Source: Puccinellia tenuiflora
Lineage: Eukaryota; Streptophyta; Magnoliopsida; Poales; Poaceae
Assembly: GCA_012064385.1 (NCBI GenBank)
Contig: QRDG01001893.1
Span: forward strand, 721,113-785,112
Length of the DNA stretch: 64,000 nucleotides
Direction of reading: 5' to 3'
Below are positions 55,236-64,000 of this stretch, piece after piece. The position numbers and the translations under genes are program-made. Under the pieces are notes generated by a model. It saw only the letters and a program-made list of their open reading frames with translations, had not been told where the DNA came from and searched no databases. The number at the start of each line of letters is the position of its first letter. The first letter of the stretch is position 1.

Positions 55236-55680
55236 CTAATTAGGGAGTGGATGCTCACCTTGCGAATTGGAGTGGAGGCGCAGCAGGGGCACGGAGGCTC
55301 CTCCTCGGCTGGAGCAGCGGACGGGCTGGAACAGAGGAGCTTCGACGGCGGAGGAGCTCGGACGGCGGAGAGGTGGCGCGGAGGAGCGGGCGGCGGAGGG
55401 CGGCGCGGAGCGGGCGCCGGAGGAGCGGACGACGGCAAGCGGCCGGCGGGAGAGGAGTCGCGTGCGTGGCAGAGGAGGCGCGCGTGGAGGCCGGCGGAGG
55501 AGCGGCCGGAGGAGCGGGCGGCGGAGGGCGGCGCGGAGCGGGCGCCGGAGGAGCAGACGACGGCGAGCGGTGCGGCAAATTTCGGCAGCTTGACGGCGTC
55601 GATCTCTATTGCGCCGCACTGGTCCTTAGTCGAAAATGGGTGGAATGGGGAAGAAGAGGCAGGCAGTTTAAATAAAGTAG
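55236..55680 (-). promoter_or_regulatory. Putative promoter and GC-rich leader of CACTA second gene
   Basis: The minus strand has a TATA-like CTTTATTTAAA at 55667-55677, followed by CT-rich leader sequence and a very GC-rich block (55240-55590) with imperfect repeats of 'ggcggcgcggagcgggcgccggaggagc' (~55398 and 55528). The block may encode a short N-terminal exon (Arg/Pro-rich) or be 5' UTR. No domain is found, so I do not call a CDS. Confidence 0.45.
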
Positions 55681-55815
55681 AGGCCTTTAGGTCCGGTTCG
55701 TAGCAGGAACCGGGACCAAAGGGTCTTTAGGCCCGGTTGGAGGCACCAACCGGGACTATAGGACTACCCTTTAGTCCCGGTTGGGGGTACCAACCGGACC
55801 TAAAGGTCATTTTTG
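55681..55815. repeat. Internal copy of CACTA subterminal palindromes
   Basis: 'aggtccggttcgtagcaggaaccgggacc', 'aggcccggttggaggcaccaaccgggac' and 'tagtcccggttgggggtaccaaccggacc' form three consecutive hairpins like those at the element ends. They lie directly upstream of the TATA-like box at 55667. Confidence 0.88.
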
Positions 55816-56441
55816 GCGGCACCGAAAAGGCGCGCGCCAAAAGACCTTTTGGAAATTAAGTTTTTAAAAATTGTAATACACATATAAATTCAATATCTTT
55901 TGATCTGTTTATCAGAAAAATGCAATTAAAATATCAAATTGTTCATAAAATTGTAACCTATATATTTATTACAAATCCATTTTTGTTTGAGATTAGAGGT
56001 GAATTCGTTTAATTAAATTTTTTGGAATTTGAACTTAATTAAGTCATTAAACTTATAAATTCAATATCTTTTAATCTGTTTATCAGAAAAATGCAATTAA
56101 AATATCAAATTGTTGATAAAAATGTAATCTATCTATTTATATAATTTGTATATATTCATTTCATTTATATCTATTGAATTAATTTATATCTAATCATTTT
56201 CATTTATATATATTCATTTAATTTATATCCATTGAATTAAGTCATATCTATTTTTCATCGACCGGATATAGTACATAATGACAACAGTGGATCATTTGAT
56301 AATAACTAGTTCATCGACCGGATACGGTACAGGATGACAATAGTGGATCAGTTGTCCTAACAATCTTAGTCATACTCCTACCTAGGCCTATAATACTCGT
56401 ACTCATAGTCGTCGTCATCGTCGTCGTCGTTGTCATCGTAC
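55816..56441. other. AT-rich spacer, no gene seen
   Basis: Contains two direct repeats: 'tataaattcaatatcttttgatctgtttatcagaaaaatgcaattaaaatatcaaattgtt' (55884 and ~56056) and 'ttcatcgaccggata.ggtaca..atgacaa' (56256 and 56310). No coding content. Confidence 0.7.
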
Positions 56442-56903
56442 TCATACGGCGCTCGTGGCTCGATCCTCGACGAGTGAGCACCCCCGGCGCATGTTAGGGT
56501 AGCGCAGGTGGGGGTTATCACCGGTCGTGATGTAGTTCATAACGCCCTGGAGAGTCCGGCCAGCTCACCACAGCCGACGGCCGGCCTCGTTGAAGTCCGA
56601 AGGAGGCGGGCCGTCCCCCTTGTACCTGGCGAGCGCCCTCTCACGCCGATTGATGAAGAAGGCTTCCCAAGTCGGGCGGTAGTCGGGATGCCAGCCCGGA
56701 TCCATCCGCTGCTCCGGTGTGAGCTCGAGGTAGTAGTGTTTTGTGATGGCCGCCCGGCGCGCCACACCTTGAGGGACAGGAGGGACCGGCACGCCTCCGG
56801 TGCTCAGCATCCAGCCGGCGGGGACGCGGTAGCCGGGCGGGCAGGGGTAGTTCGAGGCGGAAAGCTCCTCGGCCTGACGGTAGGTTAGTACGGTGGAAGA
56901 CAT
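56442..56903 (-). pseudogene. Small CACTA-internal protein, one in-frame stop
   Basis: Minus strand from ATG 56903: LTYRQAEELSASNYPCPPGYRVP, GWMLSTGGVPVPPVP, LTPEQRMDPGWHPD-RPTWEAFFINRRE and NEAGRRLW, then TGA (56565-56567). The same frame continues to 56442 (AGRTLQGVMNYI). I recognise this only as a protein type that recurs near grass transposons (from memory); no function is known. Upstream codons in the same frame come from the 90-bp repeat and are not part of it. TGA probably replaces Trp. Confidence 0.55.
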
Positions 56904-56995
56904 GGGAGAGTGATGAGGTTGCAGATATGAGTTTAGATGTGATATGGCAATGGCGGCCAAGCCTACATATATATAGTGATATGGCAAGAAGCTAG

Positions 56996-57352
56996 CACAC
57001 AGATCGTGTGTTTCCTTCGAGCGCTTGTGAGCCGTTGGATCAGAGTTGTGTTCCTTTCGAGTGCTTGTGAGCTGTTGGATCGTGTGCACACGGATCGTGT
57101 GTTTCCTTCGAGCGCTTGTGAGCCGTTGGATCAGAGTGTGTTTCTTTCGGGTGCTTGTGAGCTGTTGGATCGTGTGCACATGGATTGTGTGTTTCCTTTG
57201 AGCGCTTGTGAGCCGTTGGATCAGAGTGTGTTTCTTTCGGGTGCTTGTGAGTTGTTGGATCGTGTGCACACGGATTGTGTGTTTCCTTCGAGCGTGTGTG
57301 AGCCGTTGGATCAGAGTGTGTTTCTTTCAAGCCCTTGTGAGCTGTTGGATCT
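56996..57352. repeat. 90-bp tandem array (four units)
   Basis: Units marked by 'gtgtgtttcctt.gagcg' start at 57006, 57097, 57187 and 57277 (periods 91, 90, 90). Each consists of two related 45-bp halves ('cttgtgagccgttggatcagagtgtgtttctttc'). All frames stay open through it on the minus strand, which produces spurious Thr/His/Lys-rich peptides. Confidence 0.9.
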
Positions 57353-57379
57353 CAAGCAGAAGATAAGGCACACATATCA

Positions 57380-57424
57380 ACGCTCCTTTAGTCCCAATTC
57401 CAGCTACCAACCGGGACTAAAGAT
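57380..57424. repeat. Single CACTA-type hairpin
   Basis: 'tttagtcccaattccagctaccaaccgggactaaag' is one isolated unit of the subterminal palindrome, between the TNP2 gene's 3' side and the small gene. A 'ctataaataccc' TATA-like box follows at ~57441 on the + strand. Confidence 0.7.
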
Positions 57425-57565
57425 GAAGACCCTGATCTTTTAGCTATAAATACCCACCATGAGGAGGATATGAAGAACAAGATTACGGCTAGTCCGGAAG
57501 GCCAAGACCGAATACAAATCATTCGGATTCCTTGCATACGTCCTACGGTGCATTTGATATGCGGG

Positions 57566-58042
57566 CACTCTCTAGCCACCGTAGGGCTGTATGCAGGTGA
57601 AACCGTGTGTTTTGTTCTATCTAGAAATCATTCAGTTCATCGACCGAATACAAGCCATCAACTATGATGATATGTAACACTTTTGGGAACCAGCAGCAAG
57701 GGCTTCTTTGATGATCTGGTATATCCCCAACACTTGTTGGGACGGTTGCAGATCATCAGAGAAGTCTTGCCGCTGCTTAGATCGAATGCCCGTTTAAAAT
57801 GGGTAGGCTTCTCTCTCGACGGACCAAGGCGACGACGAACTTCTCACCAATTTTTGTTGCAATAGAAAGAGTGAAGCGGAGCCGGCACGATGCGCAAGTG
57901 GGCGCTCTCCTGCACGCTGCTGCATGGCTGAGGAAGACGGCGACCAGCTGCAGGCACTCACGAGCCACCGTTGGGCTGTATGCAGGTGAAACCGTGTGTT
58001 TTGTTCTATACAGAAATCCTTCAGATAATCGACCGAATACAA
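57566..58042. repeat. 88-bp direct repeat, 389 bp apart
   Basis: 57566-57653 and 57955-58042 share 'agccaccgt.gggctgtatgcaggtgaaaccgtgtgttttgttctat' and 'atcgaccgaatacaa' with about 90% identity by eye. The spacer has no recognised gene. Confidence 0.85.
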
Positions 58043-58165
58043 ATTACATAAAAGGTTTAATGCATTTGGGAACACTCGATCATACATATATTGTGTAATG
58101 CATTTGATAATACTCATACATAAATTGTTTAATATATTATTACACTCATACTTAGATCATGATCG

Positions 58166-61100
58166 CTATGATCGCTTCTTCGGCCGTAACCATGGAGTTT
58201 CTTCATTATGTAACGGGATGTTTGGGTCAGTTTTCACTGTGAAGGGCGGAATTTCATCAAACTTATTATAGTCTGCTGACATGTCTGTCTTGTTCTCGAC
58301 TCCCACGATGTTTCTTTTTCCTGAAAGAACTATGTGACGCTTTGGCTCATCGTGTGATGGATTTGTTTCCTTATCTTTTCTTTTTTTCGGTCTGGAGCTC
58401 ATGTCCTTCACGTAGAAAACCTGAGTCACATCATTGGTTAGGACGAATGGTCGTCTTTGTACGCAAGATTCTTGAGATCCACTGTTGTCATTCCGTACAG
58501 CTAATCTACCTTTACCCCTTCTCCATTCATGTTGACCCAACTGCACCGAAACAAAGGGACCTTAAAAGTAGGTCCATAGTCAAGTTCCCATATCTCCTCT
58601 ATGTAACCATAGTATGTGTCCTTTTGTCCATTCTCGTCTGTTGCATCAAAGCGAACACCATTGTTTTGGTTGGTACTCTTTTTATCTTGGGCGATCGTGT
58701 AAAATGTATTCCCATTTATCTCGTACCCTTGGAAAGTCAATACAGCCGAAGATGGTGACGCAGCCCATAAGTAGAGTTGATCTCCAACATCGGTGTCATT
58801 CATGAGATGTAATCGCAACCAACTGCCGAAAGTCTCCATGTGTTTTTGTTTAATCCAGGAGTCAGGCTTCCTTGGGTTTTTGGAGCGTACAATATTCTTG
58901 TGTACCTCGATATACGGAGCCACAAAGGTGGAACTTTGTAGAACTATTTAGTGTGCATGAGTGAAAGAATGCCCGTCCCTACATATCATTGCTTTCTTTC
59001 CTAGCGTGCCTTTCCCACTAAGTCTCCCCTCATGCCGCGATTCGGGAAGACCAATCGACTTAATGTCGGGAATAAAGTCAACACAAAACTTCATGACCTC
59101 CTCTGTTCCATAGCCTTTGGAGATGCTTCCTTCTGCCCTAGCACGGTTATGAACATATTTCTTCAAGACTCCCATGAACCTCTCGAAGGGGAACATATTG
59201 TGTAGAAATACAGGACCGAGAATTGCAATCTCGTCGACTAGGTGAACCAGGAGATGCGTCATAATATTGAAAAATGATGGGGGGAACACCAACTCAAAAC
59301 TAATAAGACATTGGACCACATCCTTCTGTAACCTTGTCAGAATTTCTTGATCGATTACCTTCTGAGATATTGCATTGAGAAATGCACATAGTTTCACAAT
59401 GGGTATTCGAACATTTTCCGATAGAAGTCCCCTTAATGCAATCGGAAGCAACTGCGTCATAATCACGTGGCAATCATGAGACTTCAGGTTTTGGAATTTT
59501 TTATCTGTCATATTTATTATTCCCTTTATATTTGACGAGAAGCCAGCCGGGACCTTGATACTGCTCAGGCATTCAAAAAATATTTCCGTCTCTGCTTTCG
59601 TAAGAGCGTAGGTGCTTAAGTAATGACGCCCTTTATCCGTATGACGCCCTTGTTGTTTGGGTCTTTCATACGCTGCTGGTCCTCCCGTGCTTTCGGTGTA
59701 TCTTTTGTCTTCCCATACACGCCGAGGAAGCCTAGCAGGTTCACGCAAAGATTCTTTGTCACGTGCATCACGTCGATTGAAGACCGGACCTCTAGGACTT
59801 TCCAATAGGGTAGCTCCCAAAATATAGATTTCTTCTTCCACATGGGCGCATGTCCGGTAGCAACGTCTTTCAGAACAGATTGACTGCCAGGACCCTTTCC
59901 AAAGATTACTTCTATGTCCTTGACCATACCAAATATAGCATCACCATCAGGGAGGTTAGGCTTCTTCCGGTGATCTGGCTCACCTTTGAAATGCTTGCCT
60001 TTCTTTCTTACGGGATGATTGGCTGGAAGAAATTGACGACACCCAAGGTACACGACCTTCTTACATTTTTCCAAATATGTACCTTTAGTCTTATCTAAAC
60101 AGTGCGTGCATGTGTTGCACCCTTGTTTGACTGTCCTGAAATGTTACTAAGAGCAGGCCAATCATTGATGGTTACGAACAGCAATGCTCGTAGGTCAAAT
60201 TCCATCTGTTTGTGCTAATCCCACACACGTACACCTGGTATGGCCCACAACTGCAAAAGTTCATCAACTAATGGCCTTAGGTACACATCAATGTCGTTGC
60301 TGGGTTGCTTCGGGCCTTGGATGAGAACGAGCATCATAATGAACTTCCGCTTCATGCACAACCAAGGAGGAAGGTTGTAGATACATAGAGTCACGGGCCA
60401 CGTGTTGTGACTGCAGTTGTGCTCCCCAAAAGGATTCATACCGTCTGTACTTAGACCAAACCATAAGTTCCTTGCGTCACCTGCAAAGTCCGAGAACTCT
60501 CTCTCGATTTTTCTCCACTGCGACCCATCGGCGGGGTGTCTCAACTTCCCGTCTTTCTTACGCTCTTCTTTGTGCCATCACAACAACCTGGCATGCTCTT
60601 TGTTTCTGAACAGACGTTTCAACTGTGGTATTATAGGAGCATACCACATAACCTTAGCAGGAATCCTCTTCCTGGGGGGCTCGTCATCACCCTCAACATC
60701 ACCAGGGTCATCTTGTCTGATCTTGTACCGCAGTGCAGTGCATACCGGACATGCATCCAAATTCTCGTACTCCTCACCGCGCTTCTGCACGCATGTATCT
60801 TCTGCACATCTAATCCTAGAGGGCAGATAGCCTTTTTTGCTTCGTACGTAGTCTCGGGCAATTCGTTATCCTTTGGAAGCTTCGGCTTCATTATTTTCAG
60901 TAACTTCTCAAATCCCTTATCAGATAAACTAGTATCTGCCTCCCATTTCAGCAATTCCAGTATGGTACCGACCTTTGTGCTGCCATCTTTGCAATTTGGG
61001 TACAGCAACTTTTTGTGATCCTCCAGCATGGCCTCCAACTTCAGCTTCTCCTTTTCTGTATCGCATTCTCGTTTTGCATCAGAAATGACCCGACCAAGAC

Positions 61101-61437
61101 CATCATCGGGCTCATCTGACGCCCGTTGTTCTTCACCTCCTCCTTCTTCATTGTCTTCCATCGCAGTATCACCGTATTCTTCAGGGAACATAACCCCTCT
61201 TTCTCCGTGCTTGGTCCAACAATTATAGCTGGGCATGAAACCTCTCTGAAACAGGTGGCCTTGAAGGGTTCTCGAGGAAGAGTGCTCCTTAACGTTCCGA
61301 CAGTCCACACATGGACAAGGCATAAAACCATCATCTTTGTTTGCCTCAGCCACATGGATAAATTTATGCAGGCCTGCAATAAAATCGAAACTGCGTCGGT
61401 CGCCGTACATCCATCGCTGCCGTTCATCCATCTGCAT
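58166..61437 (-). pseudogene. CACTA TNP2-type transposase (decayed)
   Basis: Minus strand. N-terminal transposase-associated domain (WMYGDRRSFDFIAGLHKFI, CPCVDCRN, HLFQRGF, CWTKHGE). Then a frameshift at ~60800. Then CPVCTALRYK, KVMWYAPIIPQLKRLF, a TGA (60578-60580) where Arg is expected, the Transposase_21/TNP2 core (ADGSQWRKIE, FGLSTDGMNPFGEHNCSHNTWPV, LPPWLCMKRKFIMM), TAG 60215-60217, another shift, YLGCRQFLPANHPVRKKGKHF and DVMHVTKNLCVNLLG. The 59670-58948 frame has the DUF4218 region (SHDCHVIMTQLLPIALRGLL, HNMFPFERFMGVLKKYV). DUF4216 (TFQGYEINGNTFYTIAQDKKS) follows at 58923-58501, and the C-terminus ends PWLRPKKRS at 58166. At least four stops and three frameshifts; probably also a short deletion near 59640. 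Confidence 0.9.
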
Positions 61438-61764
61438 ATCATATAATTAAGTTTATCAAATACCATTAGAATAACATCTTGAATACTGAAATGACCACCG
61501 TATATCGACACATGCAAAATTTGTATCAATTACAGATGAAAAGGACAAAGGTTGCTAATTAACCTCGATCGATCGAGAGAGGACAAATCCTAAGGGTGGC
61601 TCGAGCACCTCATATCATTTTGTGTGAACTTAAATGTGGCTCGGGCATTTCATCGAACACCTCTAGTGCATAGCAAAGGAAAACAAACTAGCACCCACCT
61701 CTCACACCTCCTAGCAGAAAAAAATAATAGAGTAGAAGTTGGCTGGCTTTATAGGCAGGGGACT

Positions 61765-62036
61765 ATTAGTCCCGGTTCGTGCTGTCAACCGGGACTATCC
61801 CTCAGAGCATTAGTCCCGGTTCGTGCTGTCAACCGGGACTAATGCTCTGAGGGAGCTTTAGTCCCGGTTGACAGCACGAACCGGGACTAATGCCCCCTGC
61901 CCAACCGGGACCAATGCCTCACGGGACCCTGGCCGGTCGAACCGGGACCAATGCCAGGCATTGGTCCCGGTTTGTCACTGAACCGGGCCTAATGACTCCC
62001 CCCCCCCCCTTCCGAAAGACCATTTTTCCACTAGTG
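61765..62036. repeat. CACTA right end with perfect palindromes
   Basis: 61799-61821 and 61831-61853 are perfect 23-bp inverted arms around a 9-base loop. 61808-61842 and 61858-61892 are perfect 35-bp inverted arms around 15 bases. Further 'accgggaccaatgc' units follow to the C run (61998-62009) and the terminus CCACTAGTG at 62036. Confidence 0.92.
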
Positions 62037-62039
62037 GGT

Positions 62040-62489
62040 CTTCCGTCTTCCGTGTCGTCTTCCATGGCGCGCTAGACGAGGACGCTCGTCGAGGCCGCCA
62101 TATCGAGCCCCTCCTCGCCGTCTTCCAGATTCGGGCGCGGACAGGGAGGTCGCCCTAGCTCTAGGAGGAGGCTCGCCGGGATTGCAGTGGAGGCCCAGGC
62201 GCCCAGCCCCGTCGCCTCCTCTGCCATGCTGCTCCTCCAGCCGCTACCTCGTCGCCTACGGCCATGGAGCGGCCTAAGCTGCTCGCACTTGTGCAGGGGC
62301 AAGTGCGGTGGTGGTGGATGAGGACGAGGCAGAGGGGAAGGTGGCGACGGCCAGGAATATGGGGTTAGGGTTTGGGAATGAGGGGTCGGGCTCGGTTAGG
62401 GGTTATCTGCCCCCTTCTGTAATGAATTGTTAGTTGATTTCTATGTTTATGGGGGATGAAATTGCAAATAGATGTGTGGGGGTTGACTA
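62040..62489. other. CACTA right flank, no gene supported
   Basis: GC-rich 62060-62340 has short frames on both strands without a domain. It may be part of a host exon or promoter into which the CACTA inserted (with 36780-36847 on the other side), but no protein could be recognised. Confidence 0.4.
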
Positions 62490-62870
62490 GTCCCTCCGGT
62501 TCGGTTTGATGGGCGCCTTTTCAAAACCATGCAATTCCAGAATGGGGAGGATTTAGGGCGCATGCCTTTAATTGCAGGCCTGCATGTAGTGCGAACAGGA
62601 AATGGCAGGAGGTGTGAACGCTCATGGTAATCACATGCAGTGCAAACAGGAAACCAGCAGGGAGGTGTGAAAGCATGCTGCCTAATCTGCATGCACCTTG
62701 TTTACTGGCCGCCTGAGTTAATAGAGAGAAAAAAGAGGAGTTTGTTAGGCGTGAATTGTGTTACGGAAATAACTTCACCACGGCGATGGAGTCCCTTTCT
62801 TCAGCCAATCGTTCATTGCCTAAATCATAGAGATTTTTCAACTACGCCCATCAAACAAAACCGGAGGGAG
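62490..62870. mobile_element. Stowaway-like (Tc1/mariner) MITE, 381 bp
   Basis: Terminal repeats: left GTCCCTCCGGTTCGGTTTGATGGGCG, right reverse-complemented CTCCCTCCGGTTTTGTTTGATGGGCG. Flanked by TA (62488-62489 and 62871-62872), as expected of Stowaway. No coding capacity. Confidence 0.85.
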
Positions 62871-62872
62871 TA

Positions 62873-63423
62873 GTAGACTTTTTCTGAATTTAACGGCTGA
62901 GATAGTATGGGGGGACCAATGCACATGTGGTAAATCTGCCTTGTCTCTGTCGGTGGCGAGGTAAACCGGTCCGCGCCAATCTCCATCAGCGGACGGAGAC
63001 GTTTGCTGCATGCACAGAGGATCGAGTGCTTGTGAGTAATCACATCCAGAGGAACACCAAGAAATGCGTACATGCTCTGTCTTGGTTGCCCGACGGGCAC
63101 AGACTGACAGAGGGGTCTACCTACGTGGTTGTGGCTGTATCGACTCCAATCCGTGTACGAGTGATGCGCTACGTACGTACGTACCCAGCCAGTCACATCT
63201 GGTGCACTGAACTACACTTGGGTATTTTGACATGTCATAGTCGACCTCGAGTCCTTGTTGGTCGTAAAGCATTGTTGGATGCATGGGTGCACTACTGTCG
63301 ACACGACAGTGGCGTGGTGTTGACACGGTTCACAGTCTATGTGTGATGCAGGCGAGTCCACGGGTCTTGCGTGCCGCGCTCGACACGGGGCACACGGTGG
63401 CGTATTAATTTGTGGGCAAACAA
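62873..63423. other. No gene supported
   Basis: Mixed sequence with tetranucleotide 'acgtacgtacgt' (63172-63184). It may contain the intron and flank of the DUF3615 exon copy that follows; no exon of that gene was recognised here. Confidence 0.4.
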
Positions 63424-63640
63424 ACTGTGAAATCACAAGTTGTTGCTATTATGGCCAGGAGTTGGTACACAAGACCATGTATCCGGATCATTATACCGAC
63501 TACTACTCGAGTGACATTCCTCATGGAAGATTCGGTACCACGGCAACCTCACTAGACCCGGGCTACCTCTACTGCCACTCCGAAGGTGACGTGGAGCTTG
63601 CACAGACGACTGAGCGAAGAAGGAAGAGGTCATGAAGACG
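63424..63640 (+). pseudogene. DUF3615 C-terminal exon copy
   Basis: The + frame reads CCYYGQELVHKTMYPDHYTDYYSSDI, PGYLYCHSEGDVELAQ and ends RRKRS with TGA (63633-63635). It aligns to the second exon of the DUF3615 gene (23281-23540: RCYYGRQSARKIAYPDH..IDHFSSDI...FLYFDSERDVELAL). The exon boundary 'caag|ttgttgctattatggcc' lacks a canonical AG directly before the matching codon, though 'cacaag' offers one. No upstream DUF3615 sequence is present. Either a truncated duplicate or the 3' end of a gene broken by the transposons to its left. Confidence 0.75.
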
Positions 63641-64000
63641 TCCTCTACCAGAAGGCGTGATCAATGGATCAGTGCTTACAACTAATTTCAACAGCCTTAG
63701 TGAGTGCCTCTTAACACTTTAGGCCTTGTTCGGTAGAGCGGTTTTCACATGTTTTTTCGTGTATTTTCCCGGCCCAACATAAAACACCAGAACACACGAG
63801 TCGATCGTTTGACAGACCGGTCTTGGTCGGGCTTAGCCAGAGAAAACACCACAATACACGTCGGGTGGACGTGTATTAGAGACGCTCGCATCCCCTCGCG
63901 TTTTGGCGTGGCGGCGGACTAGCAGGACTCTAGCATGCGTCAGCGATGCCCGATCTGATCTCCGGTGAAGCTGCCGCCTATGTCGTCGGCTTCTCCATCT
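63641..64000. other. 3' flank; possible transposon end
   Basis: 'aggccttgttcggtagagcggttttcac' near 63720 resembles the terminal sequence of several grass DNA transposons (from memory). Its partner end, if any, lies outside the window. No gene is seen. Confidence 0.35.

Larger units (their letters stand above)
36848..62036. mobile_element. 25.2-kb CACTA (En/Spm) transposon with nested gypsy
   Basis: Ends CACTAGTAGGAAA (36848) and ...TTTTTCCACTAGTG (62036), flanked by the 3-bp target duplication GGT (36845-36847 and 62037-62039). Both subterminal regions carry the palindromic 'AGTCCCGGTT...AACCGGGACT' motif. Inside, on the minus strand, are a TNP2-type transposase (58166-61437) and a second gene with DUF8039-like and Ulp1-like parts (54050-51644 and 38899-37402). 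A third short frame lies at 56442-56903. A 12.7-kb Tat gypsy element (38900-51643) is inserted in the second gene. Without it the CACTA would be about 12.4 kb. All its genes are broken, so it is non-autonomous. Confidence 0.9.

Noticed and set aside
55251..55703. Ala/Gly/Arg-rich frames on both strands
   Set aside because: Low-complexity consequence of GGC/GAG repeats in the probable leader of the CACTA second gene.
56565..57269. 234-residue minus-strand protein with repeated THKHPKETH-like peptides
   Set aside because: The N-terminal part is the 90-bp minisatellite translated; only the part from ATG 56903 looks like a protein.

Overview
This window is plant nuclear DNA, almost certainly from a grass and probably a pooid (wheat/barley/Brachypodium/Lolium side). 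The basis is GT-AG introns, GC-rich monocot-type 5' exons, a 20S proteasome alpha gene and a DUF3615 gene of grass type, and a dense nested mix of copia, Tat-type gypsy, CACTA, Mutator, LINE, hAT and Stowaway elements. The CACTA element carries the grass-type ends rich in 'AGTCCCGGTT'. There are no operons, CRISPR arrays, rRNA genes or convincing tRNA genes. One assembly gap of 770 N lies at 2796-3565.

Layout. 1-2300: last six exons of a diverged proteasome alpha-1 (PAA/PSMA6) paralog on the + strand. 2300-12400: the gap, a diverged tandem repeat, two decayed LINE 3' ends on the - strand, and a young copia element (4563-9543; identical 143-bp LTRs, TSD TCGCA) that split one of the LINE relics. 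Its gag position holds a RanBP2-type zinc finger instead of a recognisable gag. 12412-20062: a Mutator-like element (MULE) with a perfect 9-bp TSD (TTTTATTTG). It carries a broken MuDR-type transposase, an intact two-exon GRF-zinc-finger/transmembrane gene, a small charged-protein gene and a 674-bp tandem repeat. 21168-23540: an intact DUF3615 gene with a stop-free 84-nt intron. A second copy of its last exon lies at the far right end (63424-63635).

23625-34670: a segment downstream of the DUF3615 gene is duplicated. The first copy is whole (23625-24170). The second is cut in two by a 7.3-kb LINE (27147-34425, 16-bp TSD). Between the copies lie a hAT MITE, a 112-bp array and a truncated first exon of the mitochondrial FAD-glycerol-3-phosphate dehydrogenase gene.

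36848-62036: a 25.2-kb CACTA transposon (TSD GGT). It holds a decayed TNP2-type transposase (58166-61437) and a second gene with a DUF8039-like region and a C-terminal Ulp1-like peptidase domain. That second gene is split by a 12.7-kb Tat-lineage gypsy element (38900-51643, TSD TCCGG) that carries antisense extra ORFs. 62037-64000: a Stowaway-like MITE and the DUF3615 exon copy.

Relative order of events follows from the nesting: LINE relic before copia; segmental duplication before the 7.3-kb LINE; CACTA before Tat. The MULE and CACTA each brought several genes as one unit. Most premature stops in the element genes are TAG, and several sit where a Gln or Trp codon is expected. This fits C-to-T decay at methylated CHG sites. 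All functional statements are from reading the sequence; no database search was run.
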